Source: Prostheceraeus crozeri
Lineage: Eukaryota > Platyhelminthes > Polycladida > Euryleptidae
Direction of reading: 5' to 3'
DNA length: 64,000 bases
Assembly (NCBI GenBank): GCA_907163375.1
Contig: CAJQUW010006411.1
Coordinates: 27,589-91,588, forward strand
A model generated the notes under the pieces. The model was not told where the DNA came from. It searched no databases and saw only the letters and a list, made by a program, of their open reading frames with translations. Each line of letters starts with the position of its first letter. Position 1 is the first letter of the stretch. Shown in pieces: positions 24,719 to 35,302 of the stretch. The position numbers were made by a program, and so were the translations under genes.

Positions 24719-25019
24719 CGTATTCATGTCGTCTGCTCGTACGGCAAAAATGGATGCGAAAGTGTTTGCTGACGCACATCCCTTCAGGAATCAAGCTGTT
24801 TAGTGGATGGAAAACTGAGCTCTCACATTTTAACAAGAAATCAATGGCCCTCTCTTCGAAAATATTTGCAAGGTTAGGAAAATTCTTACATGAGCAGTCT
24901 GAACCACAAATGATCATATGTGCACGTTTCTGAAACTTCTGTAATTTTGTCAACAATTTCGCAAGTAAACGACCATAGGCAGGTAGACCGAGTGAGATAC
25001 ACGGTTTTTTCTTAAACAT
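24719..25019 (-). mobile_element. LINE reverse-transcriptase C-terminus, minus strand
   Basis: The minus frame reads GLPAYGRLLAKLLTKLQKFQ, KRAHMIICGSDC, FLLKCESSVFHPLNSLIP and FCRTSRRHEYE, then stops at the 149-bp repeat of the transposon. The KLQ-x-x-x-KRAHMIICG segment matches LQRRAHKIICG of the plus-strand LINE at 29.3 kb, so both copies belong to related lineages. It is 5'-truncated at about 25,020 and continues (3' tail) at 13,793-14,080. Confidence 0.7.
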
Positions 25020-25680
25020 TATCGGTGACGTGAGACGTGCAAATTGTGTTCTGTGAGGCTCTCTTGTCGTTGTTCAGTTTTACCGCTGTAATTTTGCTTA
25101 ACTGTGGACTTTTGGAGTAAAATTTACATCAGGGTTTTTATCGTATTATCGTTCATCTAGATATTTGGTTTTTGGGTTCGTCAGTTCGACAGATAATCTA
25201 ATTTTTTGTGTTTTTCTCATCTGGATGTTTTGATTAGAATTCTTGGCAGTTTCGAGATATCAATCAGCTGAATCGGTCACACCTTTCTATGTCACACCAG
25301 TATTGAATTGCTGCAGTGCATTCCCTCTAACAATCAATTTTCTATAGTCCGCATACACAACGTGTATAGCCGACTGGCGTTGTACATTGATTTTTTCAGG
25401 AAAGTCTGATATTTGTATTGGCAGCCTATCGCGTCAATTTTCAGTGATTTCTCGCATTGTGTATTTGACAGTTTAGAACGTGACATTGACAGTGCTTGTA
25501 GTCTGTCGGTGAAGAGTTCGTTTACATAGCCCAAGGTTGCAGGTTCAATTTTGTCAACCGATACATTTTTCCGCTTTTTCTATTTATTATTGAATTGTAA
25601 TAATTGCAATGGCTAGAGAAACGTGATCATCCTCTCTTACCAGCAACATGTTCAATGAGCAGAAAATGTTGATAAAAAGC

Positions 25681-26268
25681 TCAAAAGGGGGGAGGTAATT
25701 GAAAGTCTGAAGCTAGAAATTGATAACATGGAGAGCACAATCGGATCCCTAAGGGTGCGCGTTGAAGAATTAGAGAAGCAAAACCAATATATGCAGGCTC
25801 ATAGCTGTCATGTTGGAAACAATAACTCATAAACTCCATCAACGAAATCAGAGAGAGAACAACATCATCATATTTCGTTTGAATGAGCAAGAGACAGGCA
25901 GTCTTGAGATCCGTAAAGATTCCGATAAAGAGAAAATAATGGAAGTCATGTACTCTATAGGAGTTAGTGATGTGGATATTGTTGACCATATTCGCCTAGG
26001 TAGACCAAATATCAAGACCAAAACGAGACCGATCCGTCTGAAGTTAAAAGACTCCACTCAAAAGTTCGGAGTTCTTCGAAGTGCTGCGAAGCTGCGGAAC
26101 TTGCCTTCGTTCTCAAAAATTTTCGTTAAATCTGATTTAACGCCAGCCCAACAAGCCACAAGAAGACAACTGGAAGAAAATGTGCGCATACGTCGCTCCA
26201 ATGGAGAAGATGTGGTTTTGTATCGTAATCGAATTGTTTTAAGCGAGTCACTTCAGAATTTTCACTAA
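25681..26268 (+). pseudogene. LINE ORF1 protein (coiled coil plus RRM-like domain)
   Basis: A coiled-coil stretch (ESLKLEIDNMESTIGSLRVR, VEELEKQNQYMQ) is followed after a stop-containing linker by the frame 25,810-26,268: QRENNIIIFRLNEQETGSLE, DIVDHIRLGRPN, RPIRLKLKDSTQKF, SAAKLRNLPSFSKIFVKSDL and TPAQQATRRQLEENVRIRR. This is the ORF1p layout of CR1/L2-like LINEs, an RNA-binding nucleic-acid chaperone that coats the LINE RNA. Confidence 0.7.
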
Positions 26269-26329
26269 GTTTTTTATCCAGAAAGGATAAATGCACTGTG
26301 CCTGCACATAGCAATCTTCCTTCCTTGCT

Positions 26330-26686
26330 TTTGTCTACTGTGAGATCAATTTTTAAAAAGATGGACGAACTGTAGTGTGTTGCTCTGAATACCCAAGCCT
26401 CAATTTTCTGTATAACTGAGAAGTGGTTGAACGAAACTATTCTGGATAACATTGTGAATCTACCGTCTTTTACTCTTTATAAAGCAGATCGCCTAAATCG
26501 CGTTGACGGTGGTGTGTGTATTTATCTGATGGACGATATAAATGCAGTAAGGTTACAAAATTCTCCACATTTCTTGAATTTTGAATCTATGTGGCTTTTT
26601 CTACCTTTATTTGAAATTCTTTTGAGCTGCATGTATGTTCCACCTGACATTAGAGTTGATAAGATGAACAATCTATTGACATAGTT
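26330..26686 (+). pseudogene. LINE endonuclease N-terminal part
   Basis: Readable as ITEKWLNETILDNIVNLPSF, LYKADRLNRVDGGVCIYLMD and MYVPPDIRVDKMNNLL. The TEKWL and R-x-x-x-x-GGV-x-I-Y boxes are those of APE-type LINE endonucleases. The N-terminal strand is in another frame (near NTQASIFCI), and the catalytic C-terminal half is missing. Confidence 0.65.
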
Positions 26687-27006
26687 TACCAGTTTGCGAG
26701 TTAGGCGATGCATTTCACAGGCAAGTAATGAGAGTTTCTGACTCGATACAATTTATTGGTCGAAAGTAAAAAGTTATAAATTTACACGTCGCACAGCGTG
26801 ACGGCCTTCGGCGTCCAGCGCCTTCTTACGGTCGATGGTCAAATGGCGGTCTGCAAACTCGGTGTGAAGATTTATAAAGAAGTGAATGGTATTAAGAATT
26901 GTGTTGCTTGTTGAATGTGAGGTGATCAAAGTGAGAAGGCAGACTGTAGCAAGGTAATTCATGTCTTCTATTGATTGTTGGCTTCAAGTGTGTAATAGCT
27001 TTTGCT

Positions 27007-27327
27007 TCAGTGAATGTTGTCTCGAGTGCTCGTCAGCTTAGCAATGAAATCGACCTGAAAATCTTCGATGCTACCTAGATCATTATGTTTGCTTTTAATA
27101 TGCTCATAGAGAGCGCTGGATGCAGACTTATTAATTATTGCACGTCTGTGTTCTGCGTGCCGAGTGGAGAATTTTCTTACAGTCTTTCCAATGTAGCATT
27201 CTCCACATTTATTACATGTGTACCTATATACTACGTATTTATCACTACATTTATACTTAGGTAAACATTGACAGGCTTGACAGCTACAAGTATTAGAGAC
27301 ATTTTTATTTTTGCTTATTTGGTTCAC
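27007..27327 (-). pseudogene. PLE GIY-YIG endonuclease, left arm
   Basis: The 106-residue frame includes VSNTCSCQACQCLPKYKCSD, YVVYRYTCNKCGECYIGKTV and STRHAEHRRAIINKSASSAL. It is identical through FQVDFIAKLTSTRD to the right arm. The cysteine-rich linker and the GIY-YIG residues Y, Y-I-G, R and H are present. Confidence 0.75.
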
Positions 27328-27584
27328 AGTCTGTCTACCGTATTCATTAATAACTGTAATGGGTAAGTTAAACTTCTTAACAGCTTTATTAATTTTTCCT
27401 AAGAGTCCTTTCTTAGGGTTATGTCGGGAACCCTAAGAAAGGGGTATTAAGGGGTATACCCTAATAAGGGGTATTAGGGAACCCTAAGAAAGGACTCTTT
27501 TGTGCCCAATCATGTTAAAGGTAGTTTCATTAATAACCGTTTAAAAGACTTAAGTAATAGCAATGAAGTATAAGCAATGAAGTT

Positions 27585-28256
27585 ATGCAAAAAGAAAAAA
27601 TTAGCGAATTTAATGACATTTTGACTAAAAATGGCTATAGTAACAAGAATTTTCCTAAGAAAAGCAACAAGCATAAAGGTATAAATAGAATTAAAAACCA
27701 AAATAATTGCTTTTTTAAAGTTCCATTTATCAGTGATAAATGTAATAGAAAAATTAATAAAGCTGTTAAGAAGTTTAACTTACCCATTACTGTTATTAAT
27801 GAATACGGTAGACAGACTGTGAACCAAATAAGCAAAAATAAAAATGTCTCTAATACTTGTAGCTGTCAAGCCTGTCAATGTTTACCTAAATATAAATGTA
27901 GTGATAAATACGTAGTATATAGGTACACATGTAATAAATGTGGAGAATGCTACATTGGAAAGACTGTAAGAAAATTCTCCACTCGGCACGCAGAACACAG
28001 ACGTGCAATAATTAATAAGTCTGCATCCAGCGCTCTCTATGAGCATATTAAAAGCAAACATAATGATCTAGGTAGCATCGAAGATTTTCAGGTCGATTTC
28101 ATTGCTAAGCTGACGAGCACTCGAGACAAAACATTCACTGAAGCAAAAGCTATTACACACTTGAAGCCAACAATCAATAGAAGACATGAATTACCTTGCT
28201 ACAGTCTGCCTTCTCACTTTGATCACCTCACATTCAACAAGCAACACAATTCTTAA
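27585..28256 (+). CDS. PLE C-terminal region with intact GIY-YIG endonuclease, right arm
   Basis: A 223-residue open frame without stops. It begins with basic PLE thumb/linker sequence (NFPKKSNKHKGINRIKNQNN), followed by CSCQACQCLPKYKCS, YRYTCNKCGECYIGKTV, FSTRHAEHRRAIIN, ALYEHIKSKHNDL and the family-typical EAKAITHLKPTINRR. This endonuclease nicks target DNA for reverse transcription. The reverse transcriptase domain is missing, so the copy is 5'-truncated, but the remaining reading frame is unbroken, which suggests a recent insertion. Confidence 0.75.
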   Translation: MQKEKISEFNDILTKNGYSNKNFPKKSNKHKGINRIKNQNNCFFKVPFISDKCNRKINKAVKKFNLPITVINEYGRQTVNQISKNKNVSNTCSCQACQCLPKYKCSDKYVVYRYTCNKCGECYIGKTVRKFSTRHAEHRRAIINKSASSALYEHIKSKHNDLGSIEDFQVDFIAKLTSTRDKTFTEAKAITHLKPTINRRHELPCYSLPSHFDHLTFNKQHNS

Positions 28257-28639
28257 TACCATTCACTTTATAAATCTTCACACCAAGTGTGCTGACCGCC
28301 ATTTGACTATCGACCGTAAGAAGGCGCTGGACGCCGAAGGCCCGTCACGCTGTGTGACGTGTAAATTTATAACTTTTTGCTTTCGACCAATAAATTATAT
28401 CGAGTCAGAAACTCTCATTACTTGCCTGTAAAACAATTTTTTTGCATATATTGTTGACAGTGTCGATGATTTTCTATTGAAAGGGTATGGTGCCCTTGCA
28501 TAATTTTGGAACGCTTTGTAGCTAGATCTCTTCGTGCTGAGTTTGAAGCCGCTGCGGGTCCTTCACAACATGGAGCCAGGAGAGAATCATCAACCAGTAC
28601 TGCCCTGATAACTCTTCACGATCAAAAAACAAAATTTTT

Positions 28640-29613
28640 GGATCTTGATGATGTGGTTGGTGTTCAATTGTTAATGTATGATCTTGCAAAGGCATTTGAT
28701 AAGATAAATTTTAATTTGATTGTTAAACGTCTTGTTCAATGTCATTTTCCTCTGAATTTTGGTTTGTGAATTTATATTTGACTGAGAGAACCCAAAGCAT
28801 TCGAATTCACTCTGTTGTCAGTGAGCCAATAGCTATTGATTCTGGTGTATCCCAGGGCTCCGTTTTGGGGCCATTACTTTTTATTGCTACCATTGGCAAC
28901 CTCACACCAATTTTTTCTTCAACAACTATTGTCAAATATGTTGATGACATATCCATTTGTGTTCCTATTTGCAAAAGTGATTTTAATAAAAATGATGTGT
29001 TAGCTGAGCACGACAATGTGTTGCAGTGGGCAAAGGATATGAACCTTCACATCAATGCTCAGAAATCTAATTGCATGTATTTTCGCAAAAGAAGTGACAG
29101 TACACCTTGTGTTATTCCAGATTGCGAATTTGTACAAGAGCAGCGTATTCTTGGTGTCATCTGGTCGAATGATCTTCGTTGGCAATCGCATGTTGAGTAT
29201 TTTTCTAAGCTTTTTGCTCAAAGATTGCATTGTCTTAGAATTGTGAAAAGTTTTTTGAGCAAGCCTCTGTGTATAATTGTCTGTTGAGATCACTTCTTCA
29301 GTACTGTGCTCCACCTTTTGTTAGTATGCCGAAATGTCTTTCACATAACATTGAAAAGTTGCAGAGGCGAGCACATAAAATAATTTGTGGTATTGAGTGT
29401 GAATTGCCATGTTTGGAGAACCTTAACATCAGGAGACTCAGATTTTCAAAGACTCTTTTTGACAAATGCTCAACGCACCCCTTGCTCAATCGGCTTCCTC
29501 CTGTCAGCCTTCGAACAGGGCGTACGATTCTACCGTTCTCAAATACCTCGCGCCGAATGAACTCATTCATTATGTACATGTCAGCACTCCCGCATAGACA
29601 ATTTGATAAATGA
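28640..29613 (+). pseudogene. LINE reverse transcriptase C-terminal half
   Basis: Frames read VQLLMYDLAKAFDKINFNLI (motif A, D-x-x-KAFD), SGVSQGSVLGPLLFIATIGN (motif B), IVKYVDDISICVPICK (catalytic YVDD), HINAQKSNCMYFRKR, RILGVIWSNDLRWQSHVEYF and LQRRAHKIICGIECELPC, with the end at SNTSRRMNSFIMYM. All three catalytic boxes are present. There are frame changes near 28,770 and 29,285. Confidence 0.8.
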
Positions 29614-29740
29614 ATTCTTTACTGTGTCTTTACTTGCATCTACACCTTGCTTTTCTGATTTGTGTAATTTCTGATTTTCATGATTTTTATTAATTTGAAA
29701 TAAATCCTTTCTATTTTATTTTATTCTATTCTAAAGTCTT

Positions 29741-31000
29741 CAAAAGCTAGAAAATGGTTAGATAATAGACACCATCTATTCATTAAAACTAATGATTGTT
29801 GCGCTCAACATGCTATCAACGCGTTGGAAGGACAGCATATTTCTGATACGGACGTTGTTTCTAATTCAAGACATTTTCTTCGGTTTTAAATGTATTTCCT
29901 TCACTAACCGGCAAAGGCAATTGAAACTATTACAAAATAAGAATGAAATTTGTTCAACTTCCGACTGATAGAGGGATAAGCTGTGAAATGAACGTGGATT
30001 TGTGAACATGATTAAGATTAAGCCCGTTTACTGAAAGGATTATGTAATTCCGTTTCCAGGTTATAGGCTTGACTTCCAATCCTTCCTAGTTCTTCAAGTG
30101 CAATAAGTATAGCCCACTGATTTAGGAAAGATGCTCAGTATCTAAACAAAAAACCCTCACAGCCGAAAGCGAAATAAATGAACATTTGAGACTCGCTGTT
30201 TCGACGTACCCTCTACTGTAAATTTGTAATGTCATTTATTAGTTTTCTTCCTTTTACCAGTAGAATAGAGACTTGGCTGTACACAATTGAATATCATTGA
30301 AATAAAATTCAATTGCACTTTTTTTGTATTTCTATTACAGAATTTGCATGCGTGATGAAATTGCATCAGACATTTGGACAGTAAGTGAGCTTGACATTGC
30401 CTCAAGACACATCGATATTTACAACGGCGGATGACATGATCAGTGACATTCAAAATGAAATAAAACTGCGTGATAGTCCACTTTTGCAGTAGAAGTCATT
30501 TTGACGAAACTCTCGGAAAAGATAAATTTTTGGTTTCAATTTGTAGAACTTTATTCTTTTAATACGAGGGTCCTTCGGCGCCTTGCGCCTTCTGATGTGA
30601 ATGGATAGCTCCCGGGGGTACAGTGAAGGAATGAAAATAAATGCATCAATAGACCCTTTCCATACCCAGCCAAGAAGCGCATTCATGTCCCGCGCAGATA
30701 ACCCCCGTCTCCTTAACTTCCAATGCAGTGCTCCGAATGATGGAGAATTCGGAGTAATATCCAACAATTTACAGGAAATTAGCAGGAATTACAATTAGCA
30801 GGAAATTAATCTGTGAAGACACAATGTTAACTAAAATACAATTTTAGAGATGACATAAAATTTAACGAATTAGCGGTTTAACTTCCGTTGTTTTACTCAC
30901 AAATTAACGGATTACAGTTAACTGAACAAAGTTAACGGAACTAACTTTCTTTTTAGCGATGCCCAACACTGGCTGTTATGATTTTCCCAATTTTACTAGA
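29741..31000. other. No gene recognised; possible PLE scrap
   Basis: Mostly AT-rich. A minus-strand piece near 30,540-30,640 (RRKAPKDPRIKRIKF) resembles the region after the endonuclease in PLEs, but the match is short. Confidence 0.3.
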
Positions 31001-31235
31001 AGAAAGCGATGCAGTATGTTGCGTTGACATTGGCTGAATCGTCTCTGGCATCATTCCAGAACACGTGAAAAGTAAAACCTATTACGTCACAGATAAAATG
31101 AATGAGAGGATGGAGCAGAAGTCACTGCCACGGAAGTGTGAGCGTTAGAACTGTTAGCTCCTGGACAAATGAAACAGGCCGCAAAGATGCTATGATTGTC
31201 GCTATGAAAAATGAAGTTTTAACACAGGAATGTTA
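31000..31235 (-). mobile_element. Penelope-like element C-terminal scrap
   Basis: The minus strand reads ATIIASLRPVSFVQELTVLT, matching ATMIASLRPVLCVQKQTVLT at about 58,470-58,550. DNA similarity to 58,435-58,560 is obvious (AAGTCACTGCCACGGAAG in both). Only the end of the element is present. Confidence 0.6.
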
Positions 31236-32580
31236 TAAATTATATTTTACATCTAGTCATATGAGGATATCTCCAATTCGACCTTCATATTTGTTTAAAG
31301 TTAGAGGATGCTGAAGGTTCTGTGCAGATTGGTCCTCCATATTTGTATAGGGCAATACATGTCTGCGGCTATTTTTAATGGCAAGATTGAATGAAAGCAT
31401 TTGGCTGTTTCAGTTTTTATTGTGCATATTATTTTGAACAATATAGAAATAATTTTTTGCTGAAACTATTATTAGTCAACCCTTAGCATCGTCTCAGTCA
31501 GCTGTAGGTTAAACTGATGCACTTGCAGCAGTACTTGGCAATGTCAAATAAGCTGTCAAATCAGTAAGTAATTCTTGTCATTGAAACGTTTCCGAAAAGC
31601 TGACAGAATAATATCAAGTCAATGCAATCAAGTTCAAACATGCTTTAGTAAAGAAAGCGTGGGCCTATTATTAAGTTGGAATCATCGGTACAACTCAGCA
31701 TAGGTCACACGAAAGATGTGGAACAATGTGAAAACAATAGCGGATCTTAAAGGCTTTGTCACTAACAACGATGCCATACAATATATTGCTAATCAACATG
31801 GAGATTCTAAGAGTACATTTCTCAAAGCTTAATGAAGCATGAAAGAACTGAAGATAGACGTAAAACCACAAGATATCCACTTCTGCACAGTCGTGCGACT
31901 GGTTATGACAGAGCCAAATGGTCAAGATGAAGATCAATTTAACAATATGAAGCCGTACAGGAGCTCCGGAGTCAGCTACATGATGCTCTGAGCATCCTAC
32001 AAAAGTAATGGTGTTGACCCTGATGTCTGCACACGGTCTTGGTCGCTTGTAGGCCTTCTATGTGGAAGGGACTGAGGACAAGAATGCTGACACAAGCACA
32101 GGAATGGTTTACAGTTGAATGAACCTTCATGCAAGACGTCTCTTGTCATACAGCGAAGTCTGTCCTGGAATTATTTGTGTTTGTGTTAGAACTTTACGAT
32201 AACAGCCGTCACATGAGCCCAATTGAGATCTCAGTTTAGGTCATATACCATTACGCAAACATTCAGCTATAGCATTGGCGTCAAGATGAAATAGCAATGT
32301 ATACGAGTGACCGTTCAACGCCAAACAGTCCACTGGAGCTTCAGTGGGGGCATGGAGTTGATCAAATTTTGATGTAACTATTTACATTTCTTCTAGCTCT
32401 ATATTTTGCAATCAGAGTACAATTTAAGAGTACCGAAGCTCGCTTATTTTTTTATCTTTGATTTACTCCCTTCTAATGAGTACCGACACAACCAACCTCA
32501 ATCACAAATATGAAAAACGGTTAAAAGTATCAAAAGTCTTGCATGACTGTGATGAGCTAAAACGTCATTAGGCCTACTCC
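31236..32580. other. No gene recognised
   Basis: Short chance frames only; no terminal repeats or protein motifs seen. Confidence 0.3.
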
Positions 32581-32589
32581 CTCACTGGG

Positions 32590-32897
32590 AACTTGGACGG
32601 TGCTGTCACGGCGCTGTGTGCTTTCAGTCGGGATGTCCTTCCTATCAACTTCCGGAGAAATTTGCGAGACTTAACGCCTGGAAAAGGTTGTTGGCCAATA
32701 ACTTGACCATTTTATGTTGGAAAATGCTCCTCTTGTTTGAAACAGTCTTCCTCTGTCAATACGCAGTGCACTTCAAGTCCTTAAAGAGACAATTGAAAGC
32801 GCTTCTTTTATCAGAGAGGATCAACAATGACTTACAAGAACATGCACTTGTTGACTATTGATCTATTGCACTCTGTTGTGATTATTGTTTTCATAAT
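32590..32897 (+). mobile_element. Probable LINE 3' end into which the Polinton inserted
   Basis: Frames include VHFKSLKRQLKALLLSERI, which resembles the final FK-x-x-LK-x-x-L segment of some LINE proteins. On the far side of the Polinton, 54,953-55,015 reads CTTGAATAAATAAATAAAAT, a typical LINE tail. The Polinton therefore seems to have landed in the LINE 3' region. Confidence 0.4.
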
Positions 32898-32903
32898 GCT
32901 GTC
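32898..32903. repeat. Polinton target site duplication, left
   Basis: GCTGTC, identical to 54,947-54,952. Six bases is the known Polinton duplication length. Confidence 0.9.
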
Positions 32904-33327
32904 AGTAGTAATAAAACGGCAAACACTCGACCGGCGCGCCCCCCCCCTCTGGAACGACAGAGTGTCGTGGTCGGCCGCCGTGGTGCTTCGAGTCTGACTC
33001 CCCCCCTCTGGAACGACAGAGGTTGTGGTCTGTCGTGGTGTGCCGACCAGGTTGGTCCACGTTCACAAAATGTTCGCTGACGTCCCCCCCCCTCGAAAAC
33101 GACAGAGTGTGAGACTCGGGTGTGTTGGTCTCGTGTGGGTTGACGTGGCCGACCGCCTAGGTTGACGTGGCCGACCGCCTAGGTTGACGTGGACGACCGC
33201 CTAGGTTGACGTGGGCGACCGTCTAGGTTGTCGGGGTGGAATGGTGAAACGGACTTTAGATTCGTGATCAGCGTGAAATTCTGCATCGGTATGGTGAATT
33301 TGAACGCAATCGGAGAGAAAAATTTTC
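32904..33327 (+). repeat. Polinton left terminal inverted repeat
   Basis: Matches the reverse complement of about 54,580-54,946. It contains four 22-base tandem units at 33,139-33,226 (core GACGTGGCCGACCGCCTAG) and several C-tracts that follow GCTGACG. The left copy carries one extra unit of about 60 bases near 32,950-33,010. Confidence 0.9.
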
Positions 33328-33346
33328 GCTGACGCCCCCCCCCTCT

Positions 33347-33985
33347 GGAGAGCTAGCTTCGATCTTGGCTTCTAGTGGACGGATTTTGTCGTGCAATAGC
33401 TCGTTTGAAAGCTAAGAGTGAGACAAATTCAGTGAAAGAAACGGCTTGTTCATATCTGTCTTCGTTTAGATGTGAGACGCCATTTAAGATTTTGGGAGAT
33501 TGGCGAAAAACGACAGAGTTAGAATTTTGGACGTTTTGGGCTGTAGCTTAAAAACGAAGCATCGGATGGGAAAACGGATTTCAGATTTGGAATCAGCATG
33601 AAATTCTCTATCAACATGGAGAGTTTCAAGTCAATCGGAGAGAAAAAGTTTCGCTGACGACCCCCCCACCCTCGGGAGAGCTAGCTTCGATCTTGGCTTC
33701 TAGTGGACGGATTTTGTCGTGCAATAGCTCGTTTGAAAGCTAAGAGTGAGACAAATTCAGTGAAAGAAACGGCTTGTTCATATCTGTCTTCGTTTAGATG
33801 TGAGACGCCATTTAAGATTTTGGGACATTGTCGAAAAACGACAGAGTTAGAATTTGGGACGTTTTGGGCTGTAGCTTCAAAACGAAGCATTGGATTGGAA
33901 AACGGATTTCAGATTTGGAATCAGCGTGAAATTCTCTATCTGTATGGTGAGTTTCAAGTTAATCGGAGAGAAAAAATTTTTCATC
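33347..33985 (+). repeat. Subterminal tandem repeat, two units of about 325 bases
   Basis: Each unit starts GAGAGCTAGCTTCGATC and runs through TTCTAGTGGACGGATTTTG to GTTTTGGGCTGTAGCTT, separated by C-tracts. A single inverted copy lies at about 54,140-54,410 near the other end. A short frame in each is a chance product of the repeat, not a gene. Confidence 0.85.
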
Positions 33986-34182
33986 ATAAAATTTTTTCGA
34001 GAAAACGAGTTAGAATTTTTGCGATGGCTGCCTTCTGTAGAGCCAAAACGAAGCATCGGATGGGAAAACGGAGGCCAGATTTGGATTCAGCATCAAATTC
34101 TACATTGAAATGGTGTATTTCCAGCTCAATCGGACCTCTAGAATCGGCGATAGAAGCGTTTTAAGTTTTTGGATGATGGATA

Positions 34183-34263
34183 TTACGTCATCAGCTGATC
34201 GTCACAAACTATATAAGCTGGGAACCGACAGTGAGTTGTCATTCAGACAAGAGATTGCCAAAG
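34183..34263 (+). promoter_or_regulatory. Polinton promoter 1 (CRE plus TATA) and first exon
   Basis: TTACGTCA at 34,183-34,190 is a CRE-like site, followed by TATATAAG at 34,210-34,217. A start site would fall near 34,240. A splice donor (AAG/GTAGGT) at 34,264 pairs plausibly with the acceptor CGCTTCAG at 35,300, three bases before the ATG of the coiled-coil gene, giving a 5' untranslated intron of about 1 kb. Confidence 0.6.
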
Positions 34264-35302
34264 GTAGGTCGTCTCTCTGAGCTCCGATGATAGCATCGGA
34301 CATTCCAAATTCTGGGTTTCTGCAAGAAACCGACTTAGAAAATTTCATTGCTGATATCAGCTAAGGCGTCAGACTTAGAGGTTAGCCAGGAGATGGCCTT
34401 CGTCTCCAGGCCATAAAAGACTCCAAAACTTTAAAGGCTTGTAACTTTGCTTCTACAAGTCCGTTTGACTTGATTCAAAAAAGGTTCGGTCACTATTGAC
34501 CTGCCCTAAGTGACAGACTACTTATAAAATTCCATAAGTAGTGCTAAAAAGTTGAAAAAATTAAATTCACTAGTTTTGGAGGTTTTCTGGGGTTTTCGAC
34601 CCTGCTGAAGTCAATGAAAGCATTTTTAATGATATCTGAGCCAGTCGTCTCATGGTATAAGCGGCTTTTCACTGAAAGCGAGCAAGACACGGAGAGTTTT
34701 GCTGTAATATTCCACTGACAGGGTGTTCCTTCGGGACGGCGGACGATGCCGTAGTGATAAGTGTGGCAAGGGAGTGTGTCATAGTTTAGACCGTAACCGC
34801 TGGGACAACTCATGTCTCATGTTGGGCATTTGACACAGTTCTCAACGTAGCACTTTGAACGCCAATCGGTTGAGTCTTAGCTATCTTGTCATGGGTGGCC
34901 TCTAAACATCTCCATTGCAAAACGCTGGTGAATCAAGCTCTCTACGGCTTGCTATCAAGCTGATCAAAGCAATAACTTGGGATGTTTCCTCAAGGTTTTC
35001 AAGTATGCTGAGTTCAAATCTGCTATCAGATTTCAAATTTAACTAAGTCTAAGGCAGCTTTGAGGGGTTAGATCCCAGCTACTGATCACTACCTTTGACT
35101 CGGCGTTGCTGTTACCACTTCGGGGCAGTGACAATGATGTCTTCAGCTGTAAATAGCGGGTATCGGGGAAGATCTCTCACTTCCCTAGTGATCAGTACAA
35201 GGCCTTCGGGCTGTCGACGGGATCGAGTGCCACTCACTACACTCAAATCTATCATTCCTCACTAAGTGTAAAAATCATTGTTTTCCGTTTTTCGCTTCAG
35301 AA

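Larger units (their letters stand above)
26719..28434. mobile_element. Head-to-head dimer of a Penelope-like element
   Basis: Two copies of the same PLE 3' part face each other. The left copy is on the minus strand (26,719-27,410) and the right copy on the plus strand (about 27,500-28,434). They form a near-perfect inverted repeat of roughly 700 bases (about 97 percent identity by eye over the last 250 bases). Both outer ends start or end with CAGGCAAGTAATGAGAGTTT or its complement. The middle holds a palindromic patch built from CCTAAGAAAGG and GGGGTATTA units. The dimer sits inside the plus-strand LINE. Confidence 0.8.
25025..29740 (+). mobile_element. Long LINE with ORF1, endonuclease and RT, interrupted by PLEs
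   Basis: Parts in order: possible 5' leader (25,025-25,680), ORF1 (about 25,681-26,268), endonuclease N-terminal part (26,330-26,686), a PLE dimer insertion (26,719-28,434), reverse transcriptase (28,640-29,613) and a 3' tail rich in ATTTTATTTTATTCTATTC ending near 29,740. The stretch between endonuclease and RT is largely missing on either side of the insertion, so the LINE is both interrupted and internally deleted. Confidence 0.75.

Noticed and set aside
33703-34164. 153-residue frame in the Polinton left end
   Set aside because: Product of the subterminal tandem repeat; an equivalent frame appears in the inverted copy on the other side.
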